The notes beneath the pieces were generated by a model. It was given only the letters and a program-made list of their open reading frames with translations. It had not been told where the DNA came from and did not search any database. From a virus: 30,560 nt of DNA. The translations under genes were made by a program, and so were the position numbers. The stretch lies in IMG/VR virus record IMGVR_UViG_3300030104_004757, positions 1 through 30,560 of that record; one strand, written 5' to 3'. Shown piece after piece: positions 20,524 through 28,534 of this stretch (within the stretch, counting starts at the first letter, position 1; the number at the start of each line of letters is the position of its first letter).

Positions 20524-21249
20524 CTATTCTATACCGATTGTAGCGTGAACGCTAAAGCTAGGGTTAGTACCCGAAATAACATAATTTAGTCGCCAATAAG
20601 TGTCCGTAACGGCCCCGGCTACTTCTTTCATTTCGGAACCTATAGCGGTAAAGCCGGTAAATGTGGCTCTATCGGTAGCGCTGCTAAAACCCGAGTTATC
20701 GTCGGATTGTAATTTAAAAGTACACGTAGGGGTACTAGTCCCACTAACGCCGGTTACGTGAACGGCGGCATATACTTTTTGCGTACTTGATACCGCGCCT
20801 AATTGTGTACCGGTTGAGTTACCGCTAGCGGTTAGGTCGCCGTCTAGTTCAATAGTACCCCTTACAACTTCATCGCTAGAGTGTCCTTTTGAAATATTAA
20901 ACGGTGTAACTTCGCCTACGGTACCAAAAATATTATAACTAAATAACCTACTTTTTAAAAAGTAAGCGGTATTACCGACGCCCGCGTCTGGAACAACGGT
21001 AGTAATTAATTCATTACCTACACTTGCACCTAATAAAGCGTCCGGTTTATTAGCCCCGGCTTCAAAAAAACCGTCTACGGCTAAACTTGAATCCTTTAAG
21101 CCGCCAATACGAGATTTAAAACCGCCGCTATTTATTGTCGTTACGTCTTGTTCTTCAGAAGTAACGTCTAAAGTTACGCTGCTAGTATTACTACTTAGGT
21201 CATAACCGCCCATAAATAATTTACCGTCGGTAAATACAAACTTAGCCAT
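20524..21249 (-). CDS. Major tail (tube) protein, long form
   Basis: 241 residues. N-terminal half (MAKFVFTDGKLFMGGYDLSS, SSVTLDVTSEEQDVT, GGFKSRIGGLKDSSLAVDGFF) is paralogous to the 135-residue protein at 19195-19602. The additional C-terminal part (about 145-241; QKVYAAVHVTGVSGTSTPTC ... TDTYWRLNYVISGTNPSFSVHATIGIE) looks like an added beta-sandwich of the type that decorates tail tubes. Follows the tail terminator and a small gene, the standard place for the tube protein. Confidence 0.75.
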   Translation of the reverse strand: MAKFVFTDGKLFMGGYDLSSNTSSVTLDVTSEEQDVTTINSGGFKSRIGGLKDSSLAVDGFFEAGANKPDALLGASVGNELITTVVPDAGVGNTAYFLKSRLFSYNIFGTVGEVTPFNISKGHSSDEVVRGTIELDGDLTASGNSTGTQLGAVSSTQKVYAAVHVTGVSGTSTPTCTFKLQSDDNSGFSSATDRATFTGFTAIGSEMKEVAGAVTDTYWRLNYVISGTNPSFSVHATIGIE

Positions 21250-21437
21250 TATTTATTTTCCTTTTCAATATCTTTAATAGTTTTATTTATTTTCTTCTGA
21301 TCAGAATTTTTTTTAACGGCTGCTATATGTCCGCCTTTTGTAAGTGTAAATATTTGTTGTAAATCGTTAAGGGTAATTATTTCCCCGGGTTTTTTACCGT
21401 CTACTTCTTTAGTTCCTACAATTTTAAACTTTGGCAT
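21249..21437 (-). CDS. Small head-tail region protein (62 aa)
   Basis: FKIVGTKEVDGKKPGEIITLNDLQQIFTLTKGGHIAAV resembles small proteins found in phage head-tail blocks ('G..PGE.V.L....A..LV.GGHI'). The Lys-rich tail includes N44-S45-D46-Q47 from a palindrome. Function unknown; overlaps the tail protein start by one base. Confidence 0.5.
   Translation of the reverse strand: MPKFKIVGTKEVDGKKPGEIITLNDLQQIFTLTKGGHIAAVKKNSDQKKINKTIKDIEKENK
21295..21306. repeat. TTCTGATCAGAA palindrome, site 11
   Basis: Perfect, in the lysine-rich tail of the 62-residue gene, Ser-Asp-Gln frame, plus-strand T-run after it. Confidence 0.9.
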
Positions 21438-21863
21438 TTAACTTGTTCCTTTAGTATATACTTCTAAACCAACGTTGGCTGCAATAGCGTCGACCCCGTT
21501 CATATTTACGTCTGCTGCGTAATTACTTACGTTAGTTATGGTCGCGTCTGTATCTGCTAGACCTAACGTTCTATTATTAAATATAGCCTGCCTTAAACTA
21601 CTACTACCTTGCCCTGTTATAAAAGCGTCTAGTTTATCTTGTGCAGTTCGAGCGTCGGCACGTTGTACGGCAACTAAAATGTCAAATACATAGAGATCGG
21701 TACCGCGTTGCATTGAAATATTAAAAGTAATATTTTGTGGTATAACAACGGCTAAAGGGAACGTTAGGGCATAATCCGGGACAACATCGTAAACCCTTAA
21801 ACCCGTAATATTATTTCCTAATGTGGTTTTTATAGCATCGCGTACGTCGGTTAAAGCTGCCAT
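21438..21863 (-). CDS. Tail terminator-like protein
   Basis: 141 residues: DVRDAIKTTLGNNITGLRVYDVVPDYALTFPLAVVIPQN, a helix followed by a 'P.....P.AVV.P' strand, then YVFDILVAVQRADARTAQDKLDAFI and a final strand. This is the layout of tail terminator/completion proteins that cap the tube before it joins the head. Position between the connector and tail protein agrees. Confidence 0.65.
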   Translation of the reverse strand: MAALTDVRDAIKTTLGNNITGLRVYDVVPDYALTFPLAVVIPQNITFNISMQRGTDLYVFDILVAVQRADARTAQDKLDAFITGQGSSSLRQAIFNNRTLGLADTDATITNVSNYAADVNMNGVDAIAANVGLEVYTKGTS

Positions 21864-21866
21864 TAT

Positions 21867-22499
21867 TTATACTACGCCTAAAACGGACCCTTTTCTAAAT
21901 GGTGCTAAAAGCCTAGTTACTTCCCTATTTTGTTGTATATTTACAACACCAAAGTCGGCAACGCCAGCAACCCCTAAAGGTGCATTACGCATAGCAAAAA
22001 GTTCCCCGGACAATAACGTAGCCGCTTGTATTATTGGCTCCGGGATTGACGGATAACCCCATTTAGCAGTTATTTCTGCAAAAGGTCTATTTGAAAATTT
22101 ACTTAAAGGCCATTCATAGTCGCCGTCGCTAATTAATTCAATTACATAAAAAGGGCTAATTTCAATACCGCCGACAACACCATTAAGTGGAAGTAAATTA
22201 TATGACGCGCTAGGTACGGTAGTTTCAAATGTACCGTCGTCATTGTCGTCGTATTTAACTACTAGGCCCGTTGTTGTTGAAATGTCGTCGACAAATAGTC
22301 TATAAGGATGATTAGTAAAATATTTTCGGGCCGTAGCGTTTGTATCTGCGTAAAATTTTCTACCGCAAAACGCGTCTATTTGCCTACAGGCTGCATTTAT
22401 AGAGTTATCTAATAAACTATCGTCTACGCTATCGCTATCGGGTATACCTATAAAAGCTTTTAATGAATTACGACTAAGGTACCCGTTAACTACCGACAC
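21867..22499 (-). CDS. Head-tail adaptor (gp6-like connector)
   Basis: 210 residues. LSRNSLKAFIGIPDSDSVDDSLLDNSINAACRQIDAFCGRKFY (8-50) is the characteristic start of gp6-type adaptor proteins, a helix pair that packs under the portal; the C-terminal helix region (PEPIIQAATLLSGELFAMRNAPLG) also fits. It forms the ring under the portal that starts the neck. Slightly long for the family, the middle being an added beta domain. Confidence 0.75.
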   Translation of the reverse strand: MSVVNGYLSRNSLKAFIGIPDSDSVDDSLLDNSINAACRQIDAFCGRKFYADTNATARKYFTNHPYRLFVDDISTTTGLVVKYDDNDDGTFETTVPSASYNLLPLNGVVGGIEISPFYVIELISDGDYEWPLSKFSNRPFAEITAKWGYPSIPEPIIQAATLLSGELFAMRNAPLGVAGVADFGVVNIQQNREVTRLLAPFRKGSVLGVV

Positions 22500-22506
22500 G
22501 GTTTAC

Positions 22507-22704
22507 CTACTTGTCTTTTTTTTCGGCCGGCTTTTGTTTTTTGTTTTCTTGTACTGGTTTCGCACTAGCGCTTTCTACCTTTCCGCCAAGAGCTTTAATT
22601 TGCTTTTTAACTTCTTCAGCACGTTCAGCCTTATCGTAAAGTACATAATGTTTTAATTCTCTATTAAGAGCCGCTATTAATTTTTTATCTTCTTTTTTCG
22701 CCAT
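22507..22704 (-). CDS. Small lysine-rich protein in head block
   Basis: 65 residues, helical first half (KKLIAALNRELKHYVLYDKAERAEEVKKQIKALGG) and a Lys/Pro/Ala tail. Has AAAGGAA upstream. Similar small helical proteins sit after the capsid gene in many phages; no specific role known. Confidence 0.5.
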   Translation of the reverse strand: MAKKEDKKLIAALNRELKHYVLYDKAERAEEVKKQIKALGGKVESASAKPVQENKKQKPAEKKDK

Positions 22705-22716
22705 TTCTTTTTCCTT

Positions 22717-22860
22717 TTAATAAAGTTGTACGGCTATCGGTTGCCCGGCAGCCGTAAACAACTTAACTTCTATTTTAGAAGGTAGGGGTAACGTTTCCTG
22801 TACCGCCGATATATGAAATACCTGCAGGATATCTACCCGAACCAAATGCAGCGTAACCAT
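22717..22860 (-). CDS. Possible overlapping ORF past the capsid gene (47 aa)
   Basis: In the +1 frame relative to the capsid gene, ATG 22860 inside its last 28 codons and stop 58 nt beyond. The part outside the capsid gene reads KIEVKLFTAAGQPIAVQLY, which looks like real protein, while the overlapped part is less so. No Shine-Dalgarno was identified. It may be a genuine small gene, a frameshift extension or chance. Confidence 0.25.
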   Translation of the reverse strand: MVTLHLVRVDILQVFHISAVQETLPLPSKIEVKLFTAAGQPIAVQLY

Positions 22861-24106
22861 AAACTACAATTTTTGTAGTAAGGCTGCCTGCGTTTGTTTC
22901 TTCAAATTTTGCTTGGAATAGAGGACTTTCCCAAAGGATTAAGTCGTCCATTTTTACCGCATAAATAAGGTCCTCATTGTTACCTGCGCCTGTGTTTGTT
23001 TGAACATTAGCGTCGGTAATAACCGGAACGCCCATAAGCGAGCCAACTACGTTTCCGTAAGCGGCAGCTTCGCCAACGCCTTGCGCGTTGCTAGGAGCAT
23101 TTCCAGCCGGTAATACTAATGGTCTTGAATTACCGTCGACGCCTGCGGTTATAAAACCCCAACGTCTAGGGTGCATTAAGATAGCACTAGCCGGTGCAAA
23201 TCTATCGCTATTTACACCTTGCAATAAGTCCGCTATTTTAGGCATTAATTCTGCAACGGTAGGGCTAGCGTCCGTATAAGTTACGGTACCAATTCCACCG
23301 ACTTGAATTAATCCGAGCGGTTGTCCATTTGCGCCTGTTCCAGAAAATAGGTATTCGTCTAATTTTGAATAATAGGCAGCAGCTAAGTCACCAAATATTA
23401 CTGATTCGACGTCAACACCCGGTCCTCCTCCTCTTTCAAGTAATTGTTTCGAAACGTCTTGTTGGCCGGCAATAGTGTTAACGTTAACGGTTAACAATGT
23501 GTCGTCAATATTTGTTTCTTGTACCGCAGAATTTTCAGTAGCTTGTGCAGCAGCTTCAGATCCTGTTGTAATTCTTGAAATTTGGATTTGGTTTCCAAAT
23601 TCAGGCAAGTCTCTTTTAGGTACGGCATTATAAAAACCTGTACCCGCACGAGCAATTGGAGCGTAATCATTTAATAGATATTGTGGAACTACCATACCGG
23701 TTAGGGCAGATGTTCCTATGTCCCTGCTTTCGTGCGATTGGTGGTCGTTAAGCCTTTTTTGAGCTTTTGAGTCACCTAGGAATTGAGCTCTGTAAGCGTC
23801 TGTAAAAAATGAATGTTCCCCACCTTCACGATAAAGGTCCGGCTCATTTACTTCAACGGGCGTGTCATTAATGACTTCCTCGTCAACGCCTAATTCGGAG
23901 CGTGATTCCTCAACTTCTTTAAGAGTTTTTCTCATTTCTTCACCGTCAGAGATTTTTTCATCTAGTTCTTTAATTTCGGATAGTAATTCGTTTGAGCGTT
24001 CAAGCTTTTTATCAAAGTCTTCACCCTCGGACATATCTTCCATTTCAACAACTAAAGAATTAAGTTCCTCGGCTTTTGAGTCTCTTTGTTCTATAAGTTT
24101 TTTCAC
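22775..24106 (-). CDS. Major capsid protein (HK97 fold)
   Basis: 443 residues from a GTG start after AAGGAAAC. Residues 1-105 are a charged coiled coil, the delta (scaffolding) domain normally removed by the prohead protease (KLERSNELLSEIKELDEKI). From about residue 130 the HK97 fold appears: GTSALTGMVVPQYLLNDYAPIARAGTGFYNAV, ...IAGQQDVSKQLLERG, LDEYLFSGTGANGQPLGLI, ASAILMHPRRWGFITA, GSLMGVPVITDANV and a C-terminal YGYAAFGSGRYPAG. Downstream of protease and portal, as usual. It forms the icosahedral shell. Confidence 0.9.
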   Translation of the reverse strand: MKKLIEQRDSKAEELNSLVVEMEDMSEGEDFDKKLERSNELLSEIKELDEKISDGEEMRKTLKEVEESRSELGVDEEVINDTPVEVNEPDLYREGGEHSFFTDAYRAQFLGDSKAQKRLNDHQSHESRDIGTSALTGMVVPQYLLNDYAPIARAGTGFYNAVPKRDLPEFGNQIQISRITTGSEAAAQATENSAVQETNIDDTLLTVNVNTIAGQQDVSKQLLERGGGPGVDVESVIFGDLAAAYYSKLDEYLFSGTGANGQPLGLIQVGGIGTVTYTDASPTVAELMPKIADLLQGVNSDRFAPASAILMHPRRWGFITAGVDGNSRPLVLPAGNAPSNAQGVGEAAAYGNVVGSLMGVPVITDANVQTNTGAGNNEDLIYAVKMDDLILWESPLFQAKFEETNAGSLTTKIVVYGYAAFGSGRYPAGISYIGGTGNVTPTF

Positions 24107-24155
24107 TTGCTTTATGTTTCCTTTTTTTTAATTTATCTGTTAGGTGGTTAGTTGT

Positions 24156-25514
24156 TTAACTATCCGGCGTAACGTTTTCATTAAATAACCCGTCTTTTTT
24201 AAGTTTTACTTTTAAAAGTTCAACTTTAGGATTATTTCTTTTTTTAGAACTTTCTAAATCAGTATTCTGATCAGAATTTTTTTCTATTATTTGTTCTAAA
24301 ACCTCTATAGCCTTATCGCCACTTCGAGCGTGTATAAGTTCTTTTAATTCTTCTTCTATTTCTACGCCCCTTAATTTAGCGCCGGCCCAAGCGTTAGCCG
24401 GGTAGGTAACAACGCTAACGTCAAAAAGTTTAACTTCTTGAACTTCTCTTTGTTCCCCGTCGAAATCATCTCTTACGGCTGCGAAAGCAAAGGACATTTC
24501 GTTTAAATCCCCTCTTTTCATAGCCGATGCAATTTCTGCGACTGTAGGATTAGCCGGGTCTAATTCTGCTTTTACAAATAAACCTATATCGTCTTCTTCT
24601 AATTCTAAAGTTCCGCTGCTACTTCTAGCTATAGGTATACCGTCGTGGTTTACTAAAAATCTTACGTCATCTTGCTCTTTTAAAGTCTTTTTAAACGCTC
24701 CGGGCTTAATTGTTTCGTTATATGCGCCCTTACTATCTCTTACGGAATATGATTTATCAAAAACGGACGCATAGCCCTCAAAAATGTAACTTGTTTTATC
24801 GTCTTCGCCTTTTCTAACTTCGACATTAGCTAGACTAAAACTTCTATTTTCCGTTTTATTATCCATAATTTTTTCGTATGTACTATTTAAAAGGTTAGTC
24901 GTTTTTTGAGCTAGGCTTTCTTTAATGTCATTATTTTTATAATTTCTATCTTCATTTTCTAATTGTTCTACTTTTCTTTTAGCCCATTCGCCTGCTTGCA
25001 TAGGGTCGGTCCACGGATTACTGCCCCATAATAAAAAAGCTACGTCGCTACCTCGCCACGTACTAGGGTCATTAGGGTTGCTTTTTTCTCTATCTAGGTC
25101 TGTTAAATGTCTACTATGCCAGCTATACATTAACTTTAATTTATTTGTACTAACTTTTTTATTATTAACTATGTTACGTGCGTCCCTAATTGTTTTACTT
25201 GTTAAACCGCTACCTGCTTTATTTAGATTAGACAAACCACGTTTCATATTTTTAACCATAAAACTAGGTGCGCTTAAATCTACTTCCCTAGTTTCTAAAT
25301 TATTCTGATCAGAATTATTATAATTATTATCTTGTTCACTTTCGGCAATATTAAGTGCGGTTATTTGTTCTTCCGCGCTTTCGTGTGAGGTATGACATCC
25401 CATTAATTTATTATCATCTTCTTTAACTACCGCGTGTCCGCCTATTTGGTCTTTACCGGTAGCACCGCTTTCTTTAGGGCAGTCCGGGTGGTTATGTATA
25501 ATTTTATAAGGCAT
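24156..25514 (-). CDS. HK97-type prohead protease with N-terminal extensions
   Basis: 452 residues, about twice the usual family length. The protease domain is about 225-385: IFEGYASVFDKSYSVRDSKG, VRFLVNHD with catalytic-type His290, GDLNEMSFAF with Ser341, and the final DVSVVTYPANAWAGA. It cleaves capsid delta domains during maturation. Residues 1-60 are a separate module (HP.C ... VVKEDDNKLMGCHTSHESAEEQITAL) and 85-190 another (TIRDARNIVNNKK ... KLMYSWHSRHLTDL ... AFLLWGSNP), seen fused to proteases in actinophages. Two palindromes encode N-S-D-Q-N at residues 67-71 and 413-417, both in linkers. Confidence 0.85.
   Translation of the reverse strand: MPYKIIHNHPDCPKESGATGKDQIGGHAVVKEDDNKLMGCHTSHESAEEQITALNIAESEQDNNYNNSDQNNLETREVDLSAPSFMVKNMKRGLSNLNKAGSGLTSKTIRDARNIVNNKKVSTNKLKLMYSWHSRHLTDLDREKSNPNDPSTWRGSDVAFLLWGSNPWTDPMQAGEWAKRKVEQLENEDRNYKNNDIKESLAQKTTNLLNSTYEKIMDNKTENRSFSLANVEVRKGEDDKTSYIFEGYASVFDKSYSVRDSKGAYNETIKPGAFKKTLKEQDDVRFLVNHDGIPIARSSSGTLELEEDDIGLFVKAELDPANPTVAEIASAMKRGDLNEMSFAFAAVRDDFDGEQREVQEVKLFDVSVVTYPANAWAGAKLRGVEIEEELKELIHARSGDKAIEVLEQIIEKNSDQNTDLESSKKRNNPKVELLKVKLKKDGLFNENVTPDS
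24265..24276. repeat. TTCTGATCAGAA palindrome, site 12
   Basis: Perfect, near the 3' end of the protease gene, Ser-Asp-Gln frame, T-run follows. Confidence 0.9.
25303..25314. repeat. TTCTGATCAGAA palindrome, site 13
   Basis: Perfect, near the 5' end of the protease gene, in the linker after the first N-terminal module, Ser-Asp-Gln frame. Confidence 0.9.
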
Positions 25515-26743
25515 TAATTATCCTCCTCTACTTCTTCAAATTCCGTATCGGTGTCATCTGCGTCAAATTCATCAACGCCTAAAGGGTTTATTACTTCCGG
25601 GTCAATTACCGCGCCCTGTAATCCTAGGTAAAACTCATCGCCACCAACATAAGGCTCTAAATCCATACGCGCCCGGGCTTCGTTTGGCGTCATAATACCG
25701 CTACTAATTGCAACTTGAAAACCTCTAACCCTAGATAAACTATCGCCCCTAGCATATTCGTCGGTATCAAGTTTAACCATTTGCTTACCCGGTAATAATT
25801 GACCTAAACCGTCTTCTATTCTTCTTATATAGGGAAGTAAAGTATGTCTAATAAATGCTAGGCCGTTACTTTCTATGTTGCTATAAACGTTACTACCGTC
25901 TTTACTCATAATTAAATGAGCCGGTACCCTAAAAATTCTAGCTACGTCGTTTACTATTTGTTCCCTAGCTTGTATTAGCTCCGGGCCGGCTCCGGCTGAT
26001 ATGCTTTTCCATTTTAAGCCGCCGGTTAATACGGCAGGTTTTCTATTTCTATTGTGTGTACCTACCCAATTTTCCTGCAAATATCTAGCTTGTTCGCTAG
26101 TTAAATCTCTATCCGTTTCTAAAATGCTACTAGGTGTACCGCCTTGCCCATAAAATTGAGCTATATGTCTATCCATAGCTAAAGCTAAACCGTATGTATT
26201 AGCTTGCGTTTTTAAAGGACTAACGCCTTTAACTTGTCCCGGATATGAATACCAAATAAAATGTATCATATTTTCTTGCGTAATTAATCTAGTATATTCC
26301 CCTTTTTTATCTTGTAGTTTAAATACTTTTAGCCCGGCGTTCATTTCTACTTTAACTTTATCATTATGTACGGGCGTTAAAGCTATAGGTCTTCCTTGCC
26401 TATCTCTATCTACTAATAAAAAAGCATTCCCGTGCATACACATAGACGTCATTAATTGATGTATAACTTCAAAAATAGTTTGGTTAGCGTTAGGTCTATC
26501 TAATACTTTAGGTTTATCGGTAAAAATTGTTTTTCCGTTTTCATATCGTAAAGTTTTTATAGGTAATAAAGATACGCTATCGGCTAATAAAGATATAGCG
26601 GACAAAACGGCACTAACACCTAGGGCTGATATTTCAGAAACTTTTTCCCCGGTATAGTTGTAATATGCGCCGTCGCGTAATGAAAGTAATTCGGCTAGGT
26701 TGCCTAAACCCGCGTTTCTATTTTCCCTGTTAAATATGCTCAT
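25514..26743 (-). CDS. Portal protein
   Basis: 409 residues, HK97-type portal family: start SALGVSAVLSAISLLADSVSLLPI (39-62), FEVIHQLMTSMCMHGNAFLLVDR, HFIWYSYPGQVKGVSPLKTQA, then AREQIVNDVARIFRVPAHLI and the C-terminal GIMTPNEARARMDLEPYVGGDE. Forms the dodecameric ring through which DNA enters the capsid. Starts in an ATGA overlap with the small membrane protein gene. Confidence 0.9.
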   Translation of the reverse strand: MSIFNRENRNAGLGNLAELLSLRDGAYYNYTGEKVSEISALGVSAVLSAISLLADSVSLLPIKTLRYENGKTIFTDKPKVLDRPNANQTIFEVIHQLMTSMCMHGNAFLLVDRDRQGRPIALTPVHNDKVKVEMNAGLKVFKLQDKKGEYTRLITQENMIHFIWYSYPGQVKGVSPLKTQANTYGLALAMDRHIAQFYGQGGTPSSILETDRDLTSEQARYLQENWVGTHNRNRKPAVLTGGLKWKSISAGAGPELIQAREQIVNDVARIFRVPAHLIMSKDGSNVYSNIESNGLAFIRHTLLPYIRRIEDGLGQLLPGKQMVKLDTDEYARGDSLSRVRGFQVAISSGIMTPNEARARMDLEPYVGGDEFYLGLQGAVIDPEVINPLGVDEFDADDTDTEFEEVEEDN

Positions 26744-26886
26744 CTATTTATTAAGTAACTTCCCGTAATTAAAAATACCCCGGCAACAATTAATGCTGCC
26801 GCGTAACTAAATGTATATACGCCTACAATTATAAGTCCGGCCCCTAGTATTTCTATTAGCGTTGTTATATTTTCTCTATTTATCAT
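26740..26886 (-). CDS. Small membrane protein between terminase and portal (48 aa)
   Basis: ATG 26886 and stop 26740, both in 4-nt overlaps with neighbours. Two hydrophobic segments (about 9-25 ILGAGLIIVGVYTFSYA and 27-44 ALIVAGVFLITGSYL) make it a two-pass inner membrane hairpin with an Arg end. Small membrane genes of this type follow terminase in many actinophages; function unknown. A TATAAT box lies 6 nt before its ATG. Confidence 0.65.
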   Translation of the reverse strand: MINRENITTLIEILGAGLIIVGVYTFSYAAALIVAGVFLITGSYLINR

Positions 26887-28322
26887 AAATTTATTATACT
26901 CACTTCCGGCTCGTTGTCTTCTAAAGGCGCAGTTATTCGGTCTAACATAATTACTAAAGCTATAGCGCCGTCGATTTTTCTTTTTGAGCGTCCTTTACTT
27001 AAACGCCAACCCATATCTGTAACTTTTTGAGCTGCGCTTAATACTTGGTCGGTAAAAATAGCGCTGCCCTCGTGTATTACTTTACCGTTAACTATTAACT
27101 CATAAGCGTTACCACAAGCGGGTATCATACGACTATGGCTTTGCGGGAAGTTAACCATAGGGGCGCCACGGTCTAAAAGTACTTGTGCGCTACGTTCAAA
27201 AAAAGCAGGGTCGTAAGCTACTTCTTTTACATTGTATAACTTACATAGTTCCATAATAAAAGCTTCTATTTCTTGAATGTCCATTACGTCATAATCCTCG
27301 GGGTGCCAAATTTTTGCAGCACAAATAATATTCTGATCAGAATTTTTTTGTCCATATACAATAGCAACCGAATCGTGGCGTAAAGCCATATCGACCCCTA
27401 CAAAAGTTTCAACATTAGGATTAAAAATAACTTCGCCTTGGCATTTGTCCCACGCGTCGGACGGCAGCCAACTTTCTTCTTCTACTCTTGTCCATTGGTT
27501 TAAGTGGTAACGTTGGAATTCGTGTAATGGTAAGCTTTTAAATCTACGTTTAAGATTTTCTAAAGGCCACCAATCATTTTGAATTGCCGGGTTAACTTTT
27601 TCCCATAACTTAGGGTCGTTAATGTCATCTTTATCTGTAGCGCCTATCCATTTAAAATAAAATTCAGGGTCGTCATTGTCCCCGGCGTCTTTTTTTAAAC
27701 CTCTTTGGTATAAACGCCCGGCAAGTGAGTCTAAGTCATAACCGGCCGTAGTAATATTTAAAACTAAACCGTCTTTACGTTTAGCGGTATTGTTACTAAG
27801 TACATAATGTACGCGCTCTAAATTTATATTAGACCATTCGTGTATTTCATCTGCTATTAAACAACTATTACGACCGCCGTCGGCTGTACCGGCTCTTGCT
27901 GCAACCCTATATGCTCTACCCGGCGCATTTTTAATTTGTATTTCATTTTCAAAAGTTTCAACTAGCCCTCTTAATAAAATAGATTCCTCGCACATTACTT
28001 TCATAGTTCCAAAAACTAAATTTGCTTGCTCATAACTAGCCGCTGCAACAGCTACTAAAGGACTTTTAACGCCGTTACCTAAAAGCTCAAATAAACCTAT
28101 AGCGGCTGCTAATTGTGTTTTACCGTTACCTTTACTTAAACCAATTAAGCTTTCCCTATATTTACGACTATTGTCCGAGTTAGTTTCGTATAATTCATAA
28201 ATAATAGCTTTTTGCCAATCATCTAAAACAAAAGGCTCGCCAAAAAAATCACCTTCACCGTGTACGCAAAATTTTTCTATAAACTTTACAACTCTAGGCC
28301 CTTTAGTAGCGGGTAAATTCAT
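26883..28322 (-). CDS. terL: Terminase large subunit
   Basis: 479 residues. ATPase part: Walker A GLSKGNGKT (61-69), Walker B CLIADEIHEW (154-163). Nuclease part: VGVDMALRHDSVAIVY (308-323) with Asp311 as the first metal ligand and VKEVAYDPAFFERS later. Pumps DNA into the prohead and cuts it. A palindrome encodes N327-S328-D329-Q330-N331 exactly in the turn after the first nuclease strand, a position that tolerates variation. Its ATG overlaps the stop of a tiny zinc protein. Confidence 0.92.
   Translation of the reverse strand: MNLPATKGPRVVKFIEKFCVHGEGDFFGEPFVLDDWQKAIIYELYETNSDNSRKYRESLIGLSKGNGKTQLAAAIGLFELLGNGVKSPLVAVAAASYEQANLVFGTMKVMCEESILLRGLVETFENEIQIKNAPGRAYRVAARAGTADGGRNSCLIADEIHEWSNINLERVHYVLSNNTAKRKDGLVLNITTAGYDLDSLAGRLYQRGLKKDAGDNDDPEFYFKWIGATDKDDINDPKLWEKVNPAIQNDWWPLENLKRRFKSLPLHEFQRYHLNQWTRVEEESWLPSDAWDKCQGEVIFNPNVETFVGVDMALRHDSVAIVYGQKNSDQNIICAAKIWHPEDYDVMDIQEIEAFIMELCKLYNVKEVAYDPAFFERSAQVLLDRGAPMVNFPQSHSRMIPACGNAYELIVNGKVIHEGSAIFTDQVLSAAQKVTDMGWRLSKGRSKRKIDGAIALVIMLDRITAPLEDNEPEVSIINL
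26893..26898 (-). promoter_or_regulatory. -10 box of internal leaderless promoter
   Basis: TATAAT in the last codons of the terminase gene, 6 nt before ATG 26886. It could boost head-gene expression independently of terminase. As part of coding sequence it may be fortuitous. Confidence 0.45.
27331..27342. repeat. TTCTGATCAGAA palindrome, site 14
   Basis: Perfect, in the nuclease domain of the terminase gene, Ser-Asp-Gln frame, T-run follows. Confidence 0.9.
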
Positions 28323-28426
28323 AATTTCATCTCACAATCTTTACAAATAATTTTCGTTTCGTCTTTATCATAAAAATTTTCCAAACATTGTTGACAAAAT
28401 AAAATTTTGAAAATATTTTTTTTCAT
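28319..28426 (-). CDS. Tiny zinc-ribbon protein (35 aa)
   Basis: ATG 28426 and stop overlapping the terminase ATG. FCQQCLENFYDKDETKIICKDCE: two CxxC pairs 17 residues apart, a compact zinc ribbon. Same size and pattern as its neighbour, so the pair may be a duplication or work as a complex. Both are between terminase subunits, where HNH or zinc accessory proteins sometimes sit. Confidence 0.6.
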   Translation of the reverse strand: MKKNIFKILFCQQCLENFYDKDETKIICKDCEMKL

Positions 28427-28533
28427 TTTTCTCTATCGCACCAAAAACAAAATGGAATTTTTTTTTCGGAATAAAAATAATCAAAACATTCTTCGCAACG
28501 GTGCATATTTTCAACTTGCTTATTACTAACCAT
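28423..28533 (-). CDS. Tiny zinc-ribbon protein (36 aa)
   Basis: ATG 28533, one base after the small terminase stop; stop in ATGA overlap with the next. HRCEECFDYFYSEKKIPFCFWCDREK has CEEC and CFWC as zinc ligands. Unrecognised; coupled to both terminase genes. Confidence 0.6.
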   Translation of the reverse strand: MVSNKQVENMHRCEECFDYFYSEKKIPFCFWCDREK

Positions 28534-28534
28534 T

